64,000 bases of DNA from Rothia mucilaginosa (GTDB lineage Bacteria > Actinomycetota > Actinomycetes > Actinomycetales > Micrococcaceae): the NCBI RefSeq assembly GCF_001548235.1, contig NZ_AP014938.1:1364001-1428000 (forward strand), given 5' to 3'. The position numbers and the translations under genes are program-made. Every line of letters begins with the position of its first letter. Position 1 is the first letter of the stretch. The notes under the pieces were generated by a model. It did no database searches. It saw only the letters and a program-made list of their open reading frames with translations, and had not been told where the DNA came from. Below, one piece after another: positions 50,815 through 59,427 of this stretch.

Positions 50815-51834
50815 TTAGCGCTGAACGTACTGGGCGCGCATTGCCTCGCAATCAGCCGTCAAAGAAGCCGGGACATCGCCCATCGCCTCACACAGCTGAA
50901 CAAAACGGTGACGCCAATCCAGGTGCTGCAGTGCCTGACGAATCTGCTGTTCACCCTGCGCGGGGGTCCAGCGCGAGACCGCATTGGCAACCTGCGCGAG
51001 GCCCGCGCGTGCATCCGCGTGATCAATGTCGATGGTCGCGCCATCCCACAGAATTTCACGTACGGTGGTGGTGTTCGGAACCTTGCCGACCACAGTCACG
51101 CCCGAAGCCAGGGCATCGGTCCAACGGCCGGTAATGTACTCCTTGGTCGGGTGAGTGTACGGTGCCGGGCTGACCGAAGTGGAGAACGCCAGCAGGAACT
51201 TCGCGCGGTTCAGCGAATCCTGCAGATGCTGAGCCGACTCGCGGTCATTTGCGCCGAAGGGCGGGCGGCCCTCAAAGCTCAGACCCAGCTCGGCGGCGAG
51301 GGCGGCGGTCGCCTCGTCATCTTCGTAGGCGGCGGGCTGACGACCCACGCGCAGCAGGTCGGTGCTCTTCGACTCCAGCGCAGCCAGACGGTCAGAGAAC
51401 GCACTCCACACATCCGCACCCCAGGGCAGAACGCCGGGAGTCTTCACGCCCGCAACGGTCCAGGGCTGAACGTCATCAACGTCCGCAACGAAAATACGGT
51501 CGTAGGTGGAGGACTTAGCCACCGCGGGAATACGGTCATCCCAGAAGCTATCAATGACCCAGCCGTAGATCGCGCCGTAGCGGCGGAACGCGAAGGAACG
51601 CTGCGAAATGGCGTACAGCTGACCGGGATCAGAAGCAATCACCAGGCAGCGCTTGGAACCGCCCTTGAGGCGGGGCAGACGCGCCAGAAGCTTCGTTTCC
51701 TTGCTGAGGGATGCGCCCACATCCACGGTGTGTACGGTACCGCCGGTGTAGCGGCCGAGAAGCTCCGCCATGGCGTGTACGGGAACCCAACCGGCTCCGG
51801 AGGGGACGGCAACAATAATATCGAGTGAGCTCAT
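50815..51834 (-). CDS. Glycosyltransferase family 1-like protein
   Basis: 339 residues. DIIVAVPSGAGWVPVHAMAELLGRY at the N-terminus and the C-terminal pattern PTKEYITGRWTDALASGVTVVGKVP, then VREILWDGATIDID, resemble GT-B transferases, where the second half binds the sugar nucleotide. KEYITGRWTDALASG is like the family's glycan-donor loop. The acceptor is unknown; cell-surface polysaccharide is a guess. AAGGAT before the ATG at 51834 sets the start. It lies between the MBL-fold gene and menD with no obvious link to either. Confidence 0.65.
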   Translation of the reverse strand: MSSLDIIVAVPSGAGWVPVHAMAELLGRYTGGTVHTVDVGASLSKETKLLARLPRLKGGSKRCLVIASDPGQLYAISQRSFAFRRYGAIYGWVIDSFWDDRIPAVAKSSTYDRIFVADVDDVQPWTVAGVKTPGVLPWGADVWSAFSDRLAALESKSTDLLRVGRQPAAYEDDEATAALAAELGLSFEGRPPFGANDRESAQHLQDSLNRAKFLLAFSTSVSPAPYTHPTKEYITGRWTDALASGVTVVGKVPNTTTVREILWDGATIDIDHADARAGLAQVANAVSRWTPAQGEQQIRQALQHLDWRHRFVQLCEAMGDVPASLTADCEAMRAQYVQR

Positions 51835-52112
51835 GAGAATCCTTGGGAGCGACGTCCGCCGCATGCACCCGGCTCACCGGGGTAAAACCTCGGGTCGCGT
51901 GCGGTGTTCATCAGCGGCAAGAGCGTGAATGTCAATCAATGATAGATAGGGTGCCTTACGTCAGCAGGCGCGCAGGAAAACGCGAATGTAGCGGCGAGTG
52001 AAACCGCTACAACCGGCTAGCTTTCAGCCACGGAAGGCTACGGCACAGGTAGTTTTCAGTATATCGGTCAACCCTGCGCACGGGGCTTAGCCTGCAACCT
52101 TGAGAAACGGCT

Positions 52113-53942
52113 TTAAGGTGTGTGAATGCGCACCTCAACGCCCGATTCGGTCCCAAAACCGGCAGCCATGCGCGCCAAATCAGTATTCGGGGCGGCAGCC
52201 ACCGTGAAGAAACGATCCACAGCGGCGGTGAACTGTTCCTGACGAGCCATATCGCCGTGTTCAAGGGTCGTGAAAATACCGCCGCCGGCATCGTCAAAGA
52301 CCTCAACGCGTAGTTCGGGCAGAAGCTCAGTATTCGGCAGGTTCAGCGAGGACACATCGTGCTGGAAGGTCAGGTCACCGCACAGCAGGGTCACCGGCAG
52401 GGCGGCACCACCAATGACCGGGCGGGAGTTCTCATCCACGCCCGCAGGGTAGTAGCCCGACAGAGACACACCAATAGCGGTCGCGATGGTGCCGTCAATA
52501 CCGGCAAGACCGCGGTTCGCAAACACGCGCGCGGGGGCGGGATCGCCCAGGGCGGGGGCTGCCGCATCCAAATCACGCACCAGGTTTGAGGAGCCCAGCA
52601 CCATGAGGCGGCGCTGAGCCACCGCATCCTGCCAGACGCGGCGGGCGTAGGAGCGGCCAGCGGTGCGGTTGCGGTAATCGGTGTAATCTACGGAGCCTGC
52701 AGAATCAGAGTGCTCGTAGGCGGCAATGGCGTGCAGGCACTCATCCTGTAGCTCGCGGGCGGGCTCAACCCACTGATCCAGCCAGCTCAGCTCGTCCACC
52801 AGCTCATCAGCGGCAGCAGAGGATGCGCACGCAAACTCGGCAAGCTCGTGCGGGGACGACAGCTCCACGAAAGAGCGAGCGCCCGGCTCGTACCAGCTGG
52901 CGCGGCGCGGGGCGTAGAACGCGCACTGAATATCTTCGCGTTCCAGCAGTGCCGTAATCGGGCGCGAAAGTGTCGGGTGACCGAAGAGCACCACACGCTC
53001 AATCTGCGCGGCGGGCACGAAAGACTCATCGCCGAGCAGCTGTGGGTAGTGAGGAATCGAGGTGGCGCCGTGGCGCGCCTCAGAGGAAGGCTCCGCAAAC
53101 AGTGGCAGGTTCAGCACGCGCGCGAACTCCGCCGCAAACTCACCGGCACCGTCAGCGGCAACCACCACGGTGCGGTGCGCCGGGGTGAACTCCGCCAGGT
53201 CCGCCTGCGCCTCCAAAGAATCCAGAAGCCAACGCTGCTCGGCACTGGAGAGCCCGGAACCCTCAGCACGGGCGGCGCGGGCGCGACCCTCAGCCTGCGG
53301 GTCGTAATCCTCCAGCAGGCTCTGCGCCCACTGCGGCAGCATCTGCGCAAAACGACCCGAGGGGGTCAGTGGCGTATCGAAACAAATGTTCAGGTGCACC
53401 GGGCCAATAGGCTCAGCCGACCGCTTGCGCCAGTGCTCGGCGCTACGACCGGTCAGCGCATTCAGGCAGGCGGCAAAAGCCTGAGTCTGTTCGCCCTCCA
53501 CCTGCTCGGGGTAGGAGGTCAGATCGGCTTCAGCACGCACAAAAGGATGGAAGAAACTCGCCTGACGGGTTGTCTGATTCACGCCGCTACCGCGCAGACG
53601 CTCCGGGCGGTCCGCGCTCAGCACCGCCAGGGGCACACCGGCGTGGTACGCCTCCATGACGGCGGGCATGTACTCGCCCAGAGCCGTACCGGAGGTGCAC
53701 ACCAGACCCACCGGCTGGCCGGACGCCTTGGCGATACCCAGGGCGGTAAAGGCTGCACTTCGCTCGTCCACGCGCACGTGCGCAATGAGCGCGCCGGCTT
53801 CAGCGGCGGTGGCAATAGCGTACGCAAGAGGTGCACTGCGCGATCCCGGAGACACGACAACATGCCGCATACCGGCACGAATCAGCGAATCGAGCACGGA
53901 TATTGCGGTGAGCATGGCGGGGGTTGAGCGGTTTTCAGTCAC
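52113..53942 (-). CDS. menD: MenD, SEPHCHC synthase (menaquinone)
   Basis: 609-residue thiamine diphosphate enzyme joining isochorismate and 2-oxoglutarate. The N-terminal domain has RHVVVSPGSRSAPLAYAIA and HVRVDERSAAFTALGIAKAS with the catalytic Glu. GLVCTSGTALGEYMPAVMEA is the substrate loop. The cofactor domain includes ANRGLAGIDGTIATAIG and LLCGDLTFQHDVSSL. GTG start with TAGAAT six bases upstream. menC follows upstream on the same strand after about 80 bp, though each may have its own promoter. Confidence 0.95.
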   Translation of the reverse strand: MTENRSTPAMLTAISVLDSLIRAGMRHVVVSPGSRSAPLAYAIATAAEAGALIAHVRVDERSAAFTALGIAKASGQPVGLVCTSGTALGEYMPAVMEAYHAGVPLAVLSADRPERLRGSGVNQTTRQASFFHPFVRAEADLTSYPEQVEGEQTQAFAACLNALTGRSAEHWRKRSAEPIGPVHLNICFDTPLTPSGRFAQMLPQWAQSLLEDYDPQAEGRARAARAEGSGLSSAEQRWLLDSLEAQADLAEFTPAHRTVVVAADGAGEFAAEFARVLNLPLFAEPSSEARHGATSIPHYPQLLGDESFVPAAQIERVVLFGHPTLSRPITALLEREDIQCAFYAPRRASWYEPGARSFVELSSPHELAEFACASSAAADELVDELSWLDQWVEPARELQDECLHAIAAYEHSDSAGSVDYTDYRNRTAGRSYARRVWQDAVAQRRLMVLGSSNLVRDLDAAAPALGDPAPARVFANRGLAGIDGTIATAIGVSLSGYYPAGVDENSRPVIGGAALPVTLLCGDLTFQHDVSSLNLPNTELLPELRVEVFDDAGGGIFTTLEHGDMARQEQFTAAVDRFFTVAAAPNTDLARMAAGFGTESGVEVRIHTP

Positions 53943-53948
53943 CGTATC

Positions 53949-53954
53949 ATTCTA
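53949..53954 (-). promoter_or_regulatory. -10 element for menD, leaderless GTG start
   Basis: TAGAAT on the minus strand, six bases (GATACG) before the GTG at 53942. Confidence 0.5.
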
Positions 53955-54020
53955 ATGCCGTAAGGTTTTTCATTCAGTTATGGTTACCCTTCACAGGTGC
54001 GACCTTGACAACTACAGTCT

Positions 54021-55076
54021 TTACAGCCCGCAGGCGCGTTCCAGTACCCGGTAGCAGGCAGTGATGCGCTCCACCCACCACTGGCGGGTCTGCTCATCGG
54101 TGGCAAGACGCTCCAGGTGCTGCGGGCTGGGGGTGATGACATGCAGGTCCATGAACCCGTCGCGGGCGATGAGCGGCTCATCGGTGACGTCCTCAGCCAT
54201 GAGGGAGACCGTACCCAGACCGCACCCGTACCTCAACGTCGGTAGGGAAGCCGCCAGAGAGGCACCGGTGGCAATACCCACCGAAGACTCCAGCGCAGAA
54301 GAAACCACCGCCGGAAGCTGCGCCTGCTCCACCAGCGCGAGCGCACGACGTACACCGCCCAGCGGCGCTGCCTTAATAACCATGAGGTCCGCGGCGTTTG
54401 CGCGGGCCACCTTCAGCGGGTCTTCCGCCTTACGAATCGACTCGTCCGCGGCAATGCGGACGGGTAGCCCCTCCTTAGCGATGGCGAAGCGGAGTGCCGC
54501 CATGTCCTCAATGGATGCCACCGGCTGCTCGGCGTAAATAATGCCATACTCGCAGAGCTTGCGCAGCGCCTCAAGGGCGCCGCCGAGGGTGTAGCCCATG
54601 TTCGCGTCCACCTTCAGGCGGGCATTCGGGAGTGCATCTCGCGCCGCCGCCACACGCGCAATATCGTCAGCGAGGCTCTGCCCCTTCTCAGCCACCTTGA
54701 TTTTGAGCTCCTGAATCTCACCCTCGTACTTGGCGAGCACCTGCGGAACACGCTCCGCCGGTACCGCCGGCAGGGTTGCGTTCAGCGGGATGCGCGTACG
54801 CACCGGCTCCGGGGCGGGCAACCACGCCGCCTCCAACGCGCAGGCAAGCCACGCGGCAGACTCCTGCGCGCCGTACTCGAGGAAGGGCGCGAACTCGCCC
54901 CAGCCATGCGGGCCGTGAATCAGCGCGCTCTGGCGGCTATTGACCCCGCGGAAAGTGACCGTCATCGGAATTTCGACCGTGAACAGGTTCTCCAGAACCT
55001 CCTGCAGCGGCGACAGGGGAGTGTTCGTGAGGTGAAAACCGTAGCCGAGAGGCGGCACGCTCATACTGGTGTTCAA
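54021..55076 (-). CDS. menC: o-Succinylbenzoate synthase
   Basis: 351-residue enolase-superfamily enzyme that dehydrates SHCHC in menaquinone synthesis. The catalytic Lys pair begins with EIQELKIKVAEKG. The metal ligands are the Asp in LKVDANMGYTLG, the Glu in IIYAEQPVASIED and the Asp in VRIAADESIRKAED. The other Lys is in LMVIKAAPLGGVRRAL. The start is TTG at 55076 behind AGAAGGG; an ATG at 55064 is the alternative but lacks such a site. Confidence 0.93.
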   Translation of the reverse strand: MNTSMSVPPLGYGFHLTNTPLSPLQEVLENLFTVEIPMTVTFRGVNSRQSALIHGPHGWGEFAPFLEYGAQESAAWLACALEAAWLPAPEPVRTRIPLNATLPAVPAERVPQVLAKYEGEIQELKIKVAEKGQSLADDIARVAAARDALPNARLKVDANMGYTLGGALEALRKLCEYGIIYAEQPVASIEDMAALRFAIAKEGLPVRIAADESIRKAEDPLKVARANAADLMVIKAAPLGGVRRALALVEQAQLPAVVSSALESSVGIATGASLAASLPTLRYGCGLGTVSLMAEDVTDEPLIARDGFMDLHVITPSPQHLERLATDEQTRQWWVERITACYRVLERACGL

Positions 55077-55230
55077 GGTATCTGCCCTTCTTCGATGCGC
55101 TATGAGCTCACCATAGCATTCTGGTGCCGGGTGGGCGCGCTCGCACCCTGTTATGCATTCTCTGGAAACTCTCAGGTTATGGTCGAAAAAACTTTAGTTT
55201 TTCATAGCTTAACCTGGAATAGTAGGTAGT

Positions 55231-55318
55231 TATTCGCCCCAGAGAACCGGCGCTGTGGTATGAGAAAACGGTAGCTTGGGGGCTACCGCCCAAACAGTGG
55301 GTACCGGCAGGGCGAATA
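55231..55318 (+). ncRNA. Structured leader RNA upstream of the PAP2 gene (candidate riboswitch)
   Basis: A 9-bp outer stem, TATTCGCCC (55231-55239) with GGGCGAATA (55310-55318), encloses a hairpin CGGTAGC/GCTACCG (55269-55288) with loop TTGGGG. That loop can pair with CCCAA at 55289-55293, giving a pseudoknot. The element lies 40 bp before the start codon of the next gene. The 3' part GGGCGAAT, then CCGCTAAC, is reminiscent of the ydaO-type (c-di-AMP) consensus, but the UCAG that usually separates those segments is missing. Structure seen; identity is a guess. Confidence 0.5.
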
Positions 55319-55358
55319 CCGCTAACAGACATGAGGGTCAGAAGGTACGGAAGAGGTT

Positions 55359-57014
55359 ATGAAGAAGACATCAAAGGCGCAAACAACAGGTGCGGGGAAC
55401 CCCGGTTGGGGCGATTCGGAGAACCTGGACGCTACTCGCGCTCTTCACTCTTCTGATGACGCGCCCACTACAGTGTTTTCCTCTGATGAGACTGCGGTGC
55501 TCTCTGACTATCAGGACCCGACTGCGGTGCTCTCTGACTATCAGGACCCGACTGCGGTGCTCTCTGACTATCAGGATCCTACTGAGGTGCTTAACGCTCA
55601 CGAAACGGCTACCCCCGCTGCGGGGCACAGCGATGACCGTACGAAAGTTCTGACCGATTACGGTTCATCGCCGGCTAACGAAGCTGCGCCGGCAGGTTCC
55701 GCGAACGCTGAATCCGCGAATACCGAAGTTATTTCTTCGCACCCCGAACATACAGAGGTTATTGGTGCGACCCGTCCTCTGCCGCGCGCCTACCGCGCCC
55801 CGATTAAGATTCCTGAGACGATTCCCTCGCCGCAGGAACGTGCTTCCCAGGGGCACTACGGTGCGGATGAGCCGATGCAGGCTACTCGCCGTCTCGATCC
55901 GCCGAAGCCTCCGGTGAGCAGTTTTCCGCTGAACAATCAGATGGGTGCCCCCCAAATGGGTACGCCTCAGATGGGTGCGCAGCAGCCGCTTCCTCCGCAG
56001 ATGCCCCCGCAGGCGCCTCCGCAACCGGTGGCTTATCCTCCCGAGGCGTATCCTGCCGCCGCCTACCCGAACGGTGCGTATGTTCAGACCGGTCAGGTTC
56101 CCGTGGATGCTTCGGGCCGCCCGGTGGATCGTCCCGGCGAAGAGCAGGGGCACCACCTTCCGAGTACCGGCGTTTTGATGCGTCACGTGATGGCGTTGCT
56201 GTTCTTGGGTCTGACGCTCTACGGTGCGTTCGTGTTCTTCATTTACACGGCGACCGGCCAGCAGGTTGATGAGCAGGCGTACACCGAGTACGCACACCAG
56301 TTCAAGAGCTACCGCGGTCCGACCCTGACCGCGTTGGATTCTCTTCCTGTGGTTGTCGGCGTGATTGCCGTTTTGGGTCTGGTTGCGGTGCTGATTTGGA
56401 AACACCGGTTCCTGCCCTCGCTGATTGGTGTGCTGGTCGCGGCTGCGGCGGTGACGAGTACGTATCTGCTCAAGCACTATCTGATTGTGAAGCCCGACCT
56501 GGGTGTTCAGGAGGCGCTGAGCAACTCGGCACCCAGCGGCCACACGACCTTCGCCGCGGCGGCTGGCGCGGCGCTCTTCCTTGCGGCGCCTCGTTTCTTG
56601 CGGCCCACGGTGGCTCTCTGCGCGGCGTTTGCTACCTGCCTGACGGGTGCCTCCACGATTATTAATGGTTGGCACCGCCCAGCGGATGTGGTGACCGCTA
56701 TCCTGGTCACCGCCATCTGGACGGTTGTGGGTATGGGCGTGCTGCGTTATGTACGTCCGGCAGATTTTGCGGTGGCGGCGCGTGGCGGTTTGGTGCTGGT
56801 GCCGTTGATGACGATTGCGACGCTGTTCCTGTCGTTCTGCGCGGTCATCCTGTATCTGATCGCGATTTTTGCGCCGATTCCCGGTGGTGCGTTTACCGCG
56901 GCGACCTGCATGATTATTGCGGTGAGCTTTGGTACGACGGCGTTGATGGTGAACCTGTTGCGCCCGCGTAATAGTAATCGCTCCGCCTATTCGAAGGTGT
57001 GGAGTTATCAGTAA
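55359..57014 (+). CDS. PAP2-family membrane phosphatase with repeat-rich N-terminus
   Basis: 551 residues. About residues 1-160 are disordered and carry at least eight Thr-x-Val-[Leu/Phe/Ile] motifs, three of them in 10-residue repeats TAVLSDYQDP. A Pro/Gln/Met-rich linker follows (to about 250), then five to six membrane helices. The PAP2 motifs are KHYLIVKPD (usually ending RP), APSGHTTFAA with the active His, and STIINGWHRPADVV. In the last, the expected Arg after Ser is Thr. Catalysis is likely but the changed residues should be checked; polyprenyl or lipid phosphate is the usual substrate. A structured leader RNA precedes it. Confidence 0.8.
   Translation: MKKTSKAQTTGAGNPGWGDSENLDATRALHSSDDAPTTVFSSDETAVLSDYQDPTAVLSDYQDPTAVLSDYQDPTEVLNAHETATPAAGHSDDRTKVLTDYGSSPANEAAPAGSANAESANTEVISSHPEHTEVIGATRPLPRAYRAPIKIPETIPSPQERASQGHYGADEPMQATRRLDPPKPPVSSFPLNNQMGAPQMGTPQMGAQQPLPPQMPPQAPPQPVAYPPEAYPAAAYPNGAYVQTGQVPVDASGRPVDRPGEEQGHHLPSTGVLMRHVMALLFLGLTLYGAFVFFIYTATGQQVDEQAYTEYAHQFKSYRGPTLTALDSLPVVVGVIAVLGLVAVLIWKHRFLPSLIGVLVAAAAVTSTYLLKHYLIVKPDLGVQEALSNSAPSGHTTFAAAAGAALFLAAPRFLRPTVALCAAFATCLTGASTIINGWHRPADVVTAILVTAIWTVVGMGVLRYVRPADFAVAARGGLVLVPLMTIATLFLSFCAVILYLIAIFAPIPGGAFTAATCMIIAVSFGTTALMVNLLRPRNSNRSAYSKVWSYQ
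55491..55590 (+). repeat. 30-bp tandem repeat in the PAP2 gene
   Basis: Three units at 55491-55520, 55521-55550 and 55551-55580, then a partial fourth. The first two are identical; the third differs at two bases. Each encodes TAVLSDYQDP, so copy number can change without frameshift. Confidence 0.92.
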
Positions 57015-57084
57015 ATAATGTTGTTCCCCTCCCTGCGCGGGGTGTTTTAGCCCGGGGTGTTTTGGCTCGGTGTGAGCTGAGGTA

Positions 57085-57127
57085 TTGTCCTGTTGCGGGG
57101 AGGGGAATACAATATAACTAATTTAGT
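57085..57127 (+). promoter_or_regulatory. Promoter and palindromic operator before the cupin gene
   Basis: -35 TTGTCC (57085-57090), 17-bp spacer, -10 TACAAT (57108-57113). A perfect dyad ACTAATTTAGT follows at 57117-57127, near the expected transcription start, inside a markedly AT-rich stretch. It fits repressor control. Confidence 0.65.
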
Positions 57128-57199
57128 ATTTTATATACCAAATATAGGGAGGGGGTGCGCGCCCCCTTTCACTCATCCCTGAAAAGAAAGGTTCGTACC

Positions 57200-57577
57200 A
57201 TGGCAGGTACCCATGAAGGCCGCGTCCTCGTATTCCCTCAGCTCACCGAAGCGCTGACCCCCTTTGAAGATAAGCCCCAGGCTCGCAAGATTGTTGATGC
57301 CGACGGCGGCAACCTGACCCTCATGGAACTGGCTGCAGGCCAGTCCTGGCACGAGCACCACAGCGTGCACCCCATCTTCGTGCAGGTGCTCAAGGGCGAG
57401 GTTATCTTCCACGTGAAGGACCGCGATATTACCCTGGTGCCCGGCAAGCCGATTCACGTGACCGCTAAGCTGCTGCACTCCCTGCGCGCCGTGAAGGACT
57501 CCACCCTGCTGGTGACCATGCTGACCGGCGAATCGCACCCCGAACCCAAGGTCAATATTGACGTCGAAGAGGTCTAG
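57200..57577 (+). CDS. Small cupin-domain protein
   Basis: 125 residues, single cupin barrel. Motif 1 is SWHEHHSVHPIFVQVLKGEV with the metal-binding His residues; motif 2 is PIHVTAKLLHSLRAV. Such small cupins bind a metal and a small molecule, but the substrate cannot be named. GAAAGG precedes the ATG at 57200; an in-frame start at 57155 lacks this. The promoter with an adjacent palindrome suggests induction by a specific signal. A strong terminator follows. Confidence 0.8.
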   Translation: MAGTHEGRVLVFPQLTEALTPFEDKPQARKIVDADGGNLTLMELAAGQSWHEHHSVHPIFVQVLKGEVIFHVKDRDITLVPGKPIHVTAKLLHSLRAVKDSTLLVTMLTGESHPEPKVNIDVEEV

Positions 57578-57610
57578 AACCCAAGTAGCCGCGACATAGA
57601 GCATTAAAAA

Positions 57611-57657
57611 GCGGGCGGTGCTGCGCGAAACAGAATGTTTCGTACAGCACCGCCCGC
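57611..57657. terminator. Strong terminator between the cupin gene and glnQ
   Basis: Arms GCGGGCGGTGCTG and CAGCACCGCCCGC with an inner GAAAC-GTTTC stem. A- and T-rich flanks suit both converging genes. Confidence 0.9.
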
Positions 57658-57678
57658 TACGTTTTTCAAGAGCTAGTA

Positions 57679-58458
57679 CTAGTCTACTACGGCGTGGGTC
57701 GGATCGAGCACGCGCGCCAAGAAAGCCTGAGTACGTTCGTGCTGGGGGTTGCCAATCACCTGATCGGCGGGGCCCTCCTCCACGACCACACCATCGGCCA
57801 TGAAGACGACCTTATCGGCGACCTCGCGGGCGAACGCCATCTCGTGAGTCACCACGATCATGGTCATGCCCTCGTCAGCAAGGTTGCGCATAATGCTCAG
57901 AACCTCGCCGACCATCTCCGGGTCGAGCGCACTGGTCGGCTCGTCGAAAAGCATCAGATCCGGGTGCATGGACAGTGCACGCGCAATAGCCACACGCTGC
58001 TGCTGACCACCGGACAGCTGAGCCGGGAAGCGGTCTTCCTTACCTTCCAGGCCAACCTTGGCGAGCTGCTCGCGGGCAACCGCCTCCGCCTCCGCCTTGG
58101 AACGGCCCAGAACCTTAATCTGAGCAATCGTGCAGTTATCCAGAATGTTCAGGTGACCGAACAGGTTGAACTGCTGGAACACCATACCCATGTGGGTACG
58201 CACGCGGTTAATGTCTACGTCCGGGTCGGTGACCTCGGTATCGCCCACCATGATGGTGCCGTCATTCGGCTCCTCCAGCAGGTTCACGCAACGCAGCAGG
58301 GTGGACTTACCGGAACCCGAAGGGCCAATAAGGCACACGACCTCGCCCGGCTCGACCTGCATGTCAATGCCCTTGAGAACCTGAACCTTGCCGTAGGACT
58401 TGTGCAGGTTAGAAATGCGCACCGAGGAGGCGGCCATGGATGAAGTTGAAGCAGTCAT
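57679..58458 (-). CDS. glnQ: Polar amino-acid ABC transporter, ATP-binding protein
   Basis: 259 residues. Walker [17 protein letters not shown]-loop [14 protein letters not shown], signature [15 protein letters not shown], Walker [15 protein letters not shown] and the H-loop VVTHEMAFA are all intact. The pattern matches GlnQ/HisP/ArtP-type ATPases. It is the last gene of a three-gene operon read on the minus strand (binding protein, permease, ATPase), with the permease gene 33 bp upstream. Confidence 0.92.
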   Translation of the reverse strand: MTASTSSMAASSVRISNLHKSYGKVQVLKGIDMQVEPGEVVCLIGPSGSGKSTLLRCVNLLEEPNDGTIMVGDTEVTDPDVDINRVRTHMGMVFQQFNLFGHLNILDNCTIAQIKVLGRSKAEAEAVAREQLAKVGLEGKEDRFPAQLSGGQQQRVAIARALSMHPDLMLFDEPTSALDPEMVGEVLSIMRNLADEGMTMIVVTHEMAFAREVADKVVFMADGVVVEEGPADQVIGNPQHERTQAFLARVLDPTHAVVD

Positions 58459-58491
58459 AGTATCTTCCGTAATCCGTATCTGTCGTTGCGC

Positions 58492-59295
58492 TTACTTGCG
58501 GCCCGCAAGCTGGGTGCGGCGCTCAAAATATGCGGAGAGCTGGCCCAGCGGAACAGTGATAATCAGGTAGCACAGACCCGCAACCACCAGGGGAGTCAGA
58601 CCCGCGTTAGCGGCGGTCAGACCCTCACGACCGAACTTCGCCAGCTCGTACTGAGAAACCGTCACGCCCAGCAGGTACACGAGGGAGGAGTCCTTGGTCA
58701 GCAGGATAACCTCGTTGGTCAGCGGCGGCAGAACCACGCGGAACGCCTGCGGAATAATGATCGAAATCATCGCACGAGTGTGGGACATGCCCAGGGAACG
58801 TGCCGCCTCCATCTGGCCCTTCGGGATCGCCTGCAGGCCCGCACGCAGAACCTCACTAATGTAGGCTGCCGAAACCATACCCAGGGACAGGGTCACCGGA
58901 ATCAGGTTATCCACGAAGCGGATCTTGAACGCCAGGGGAATACCGTAACCGAACGCGAAGAAGACCAGCAGCGCCGGGATGCCGCGGAAAAGCTCCACGT
59001 ACAGGGTCGCAATCCAACGGTAGGGAGCGATAGAGGAAATACGCATGAGCGCCAGCAGCAGACCGCCGGAGAGGCCCACAATGAAGCCCAAGGTGGTGTA
59101 CAGCAGGGTGTTCTTTAACGCCACGGTGATGACGTCGGGGAACTGCTGAGCCGCAACGTCCAGGTTGAATACCTGCTGGCTGAGGGTCTTCCAGTCAGCC
59201 AAAAGAATGGCTGCCAGAGCGATAACTGCCAGAAGGGCGTACTGTGCGTAGCGGAAGAGCTTCTGCTTCTGACGGGGTGAGAGTTTAGAGGACAT
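58492..59295 (-). CDS. Polar amino-acid ABC transporter, permease
   Basis: 267 residues. The HEQRo-type permease domain has about five helices; the cytoplasmic EAA loop is EAARSLGMSHTRAMISIIIPQAFR, which contacts the ATPase. Before it is LRAGLQAIPKGQ, typical of GlnP/HisM-type permeases. The N-terminal helix follows a short basic stretch. Only one permease is encoded, so it probably works as a homodimer. Confidence 0.9.
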   Translation of the reverse strand: MSSKLSPRQKQKLFRYAQYALLAVIALAAILLADWKTLSQQVFNLDVAAQQFPDVITVALKNTLLYTTLGFIVGLSGGLLLALMRISSIAPYRWIATLYVELFRGIPALLVFFAFGYGIPLAFKIRFVDNLIPVTLSLGMVSAAYISEVLRAGLQAIPKGQMEAARSLGMSHTRAMISIIIPQAFRVVLPPLTNEVILLTKDSSLVYLLGVTVSQYELAKFGREGLTAANAGLTPLVVAGLCYLIITVPLGQLSAYFERRTQLAGRK

Positions 59296-59427
59296 GCGCT
59301 TTCTTATCCGTGTGCTGTTCGGTCAAGAGCGTTTTATACGCTCACAAGGGTAGAGGCCGGAGAATCCCCCAACCCAAAAGTAATAAGGGTACTCCTGAAT
59401 TGGGGGAGAGACTAACCGGCTAGATGC

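Noticed and set aside
55231..55318. Firm assignment of the PAP2 leader as a c-di-AMP riboswitch
   Set aside because: Only part of the remembered consensus is present and UCAG is missing; left as an unassigned structured RNA.
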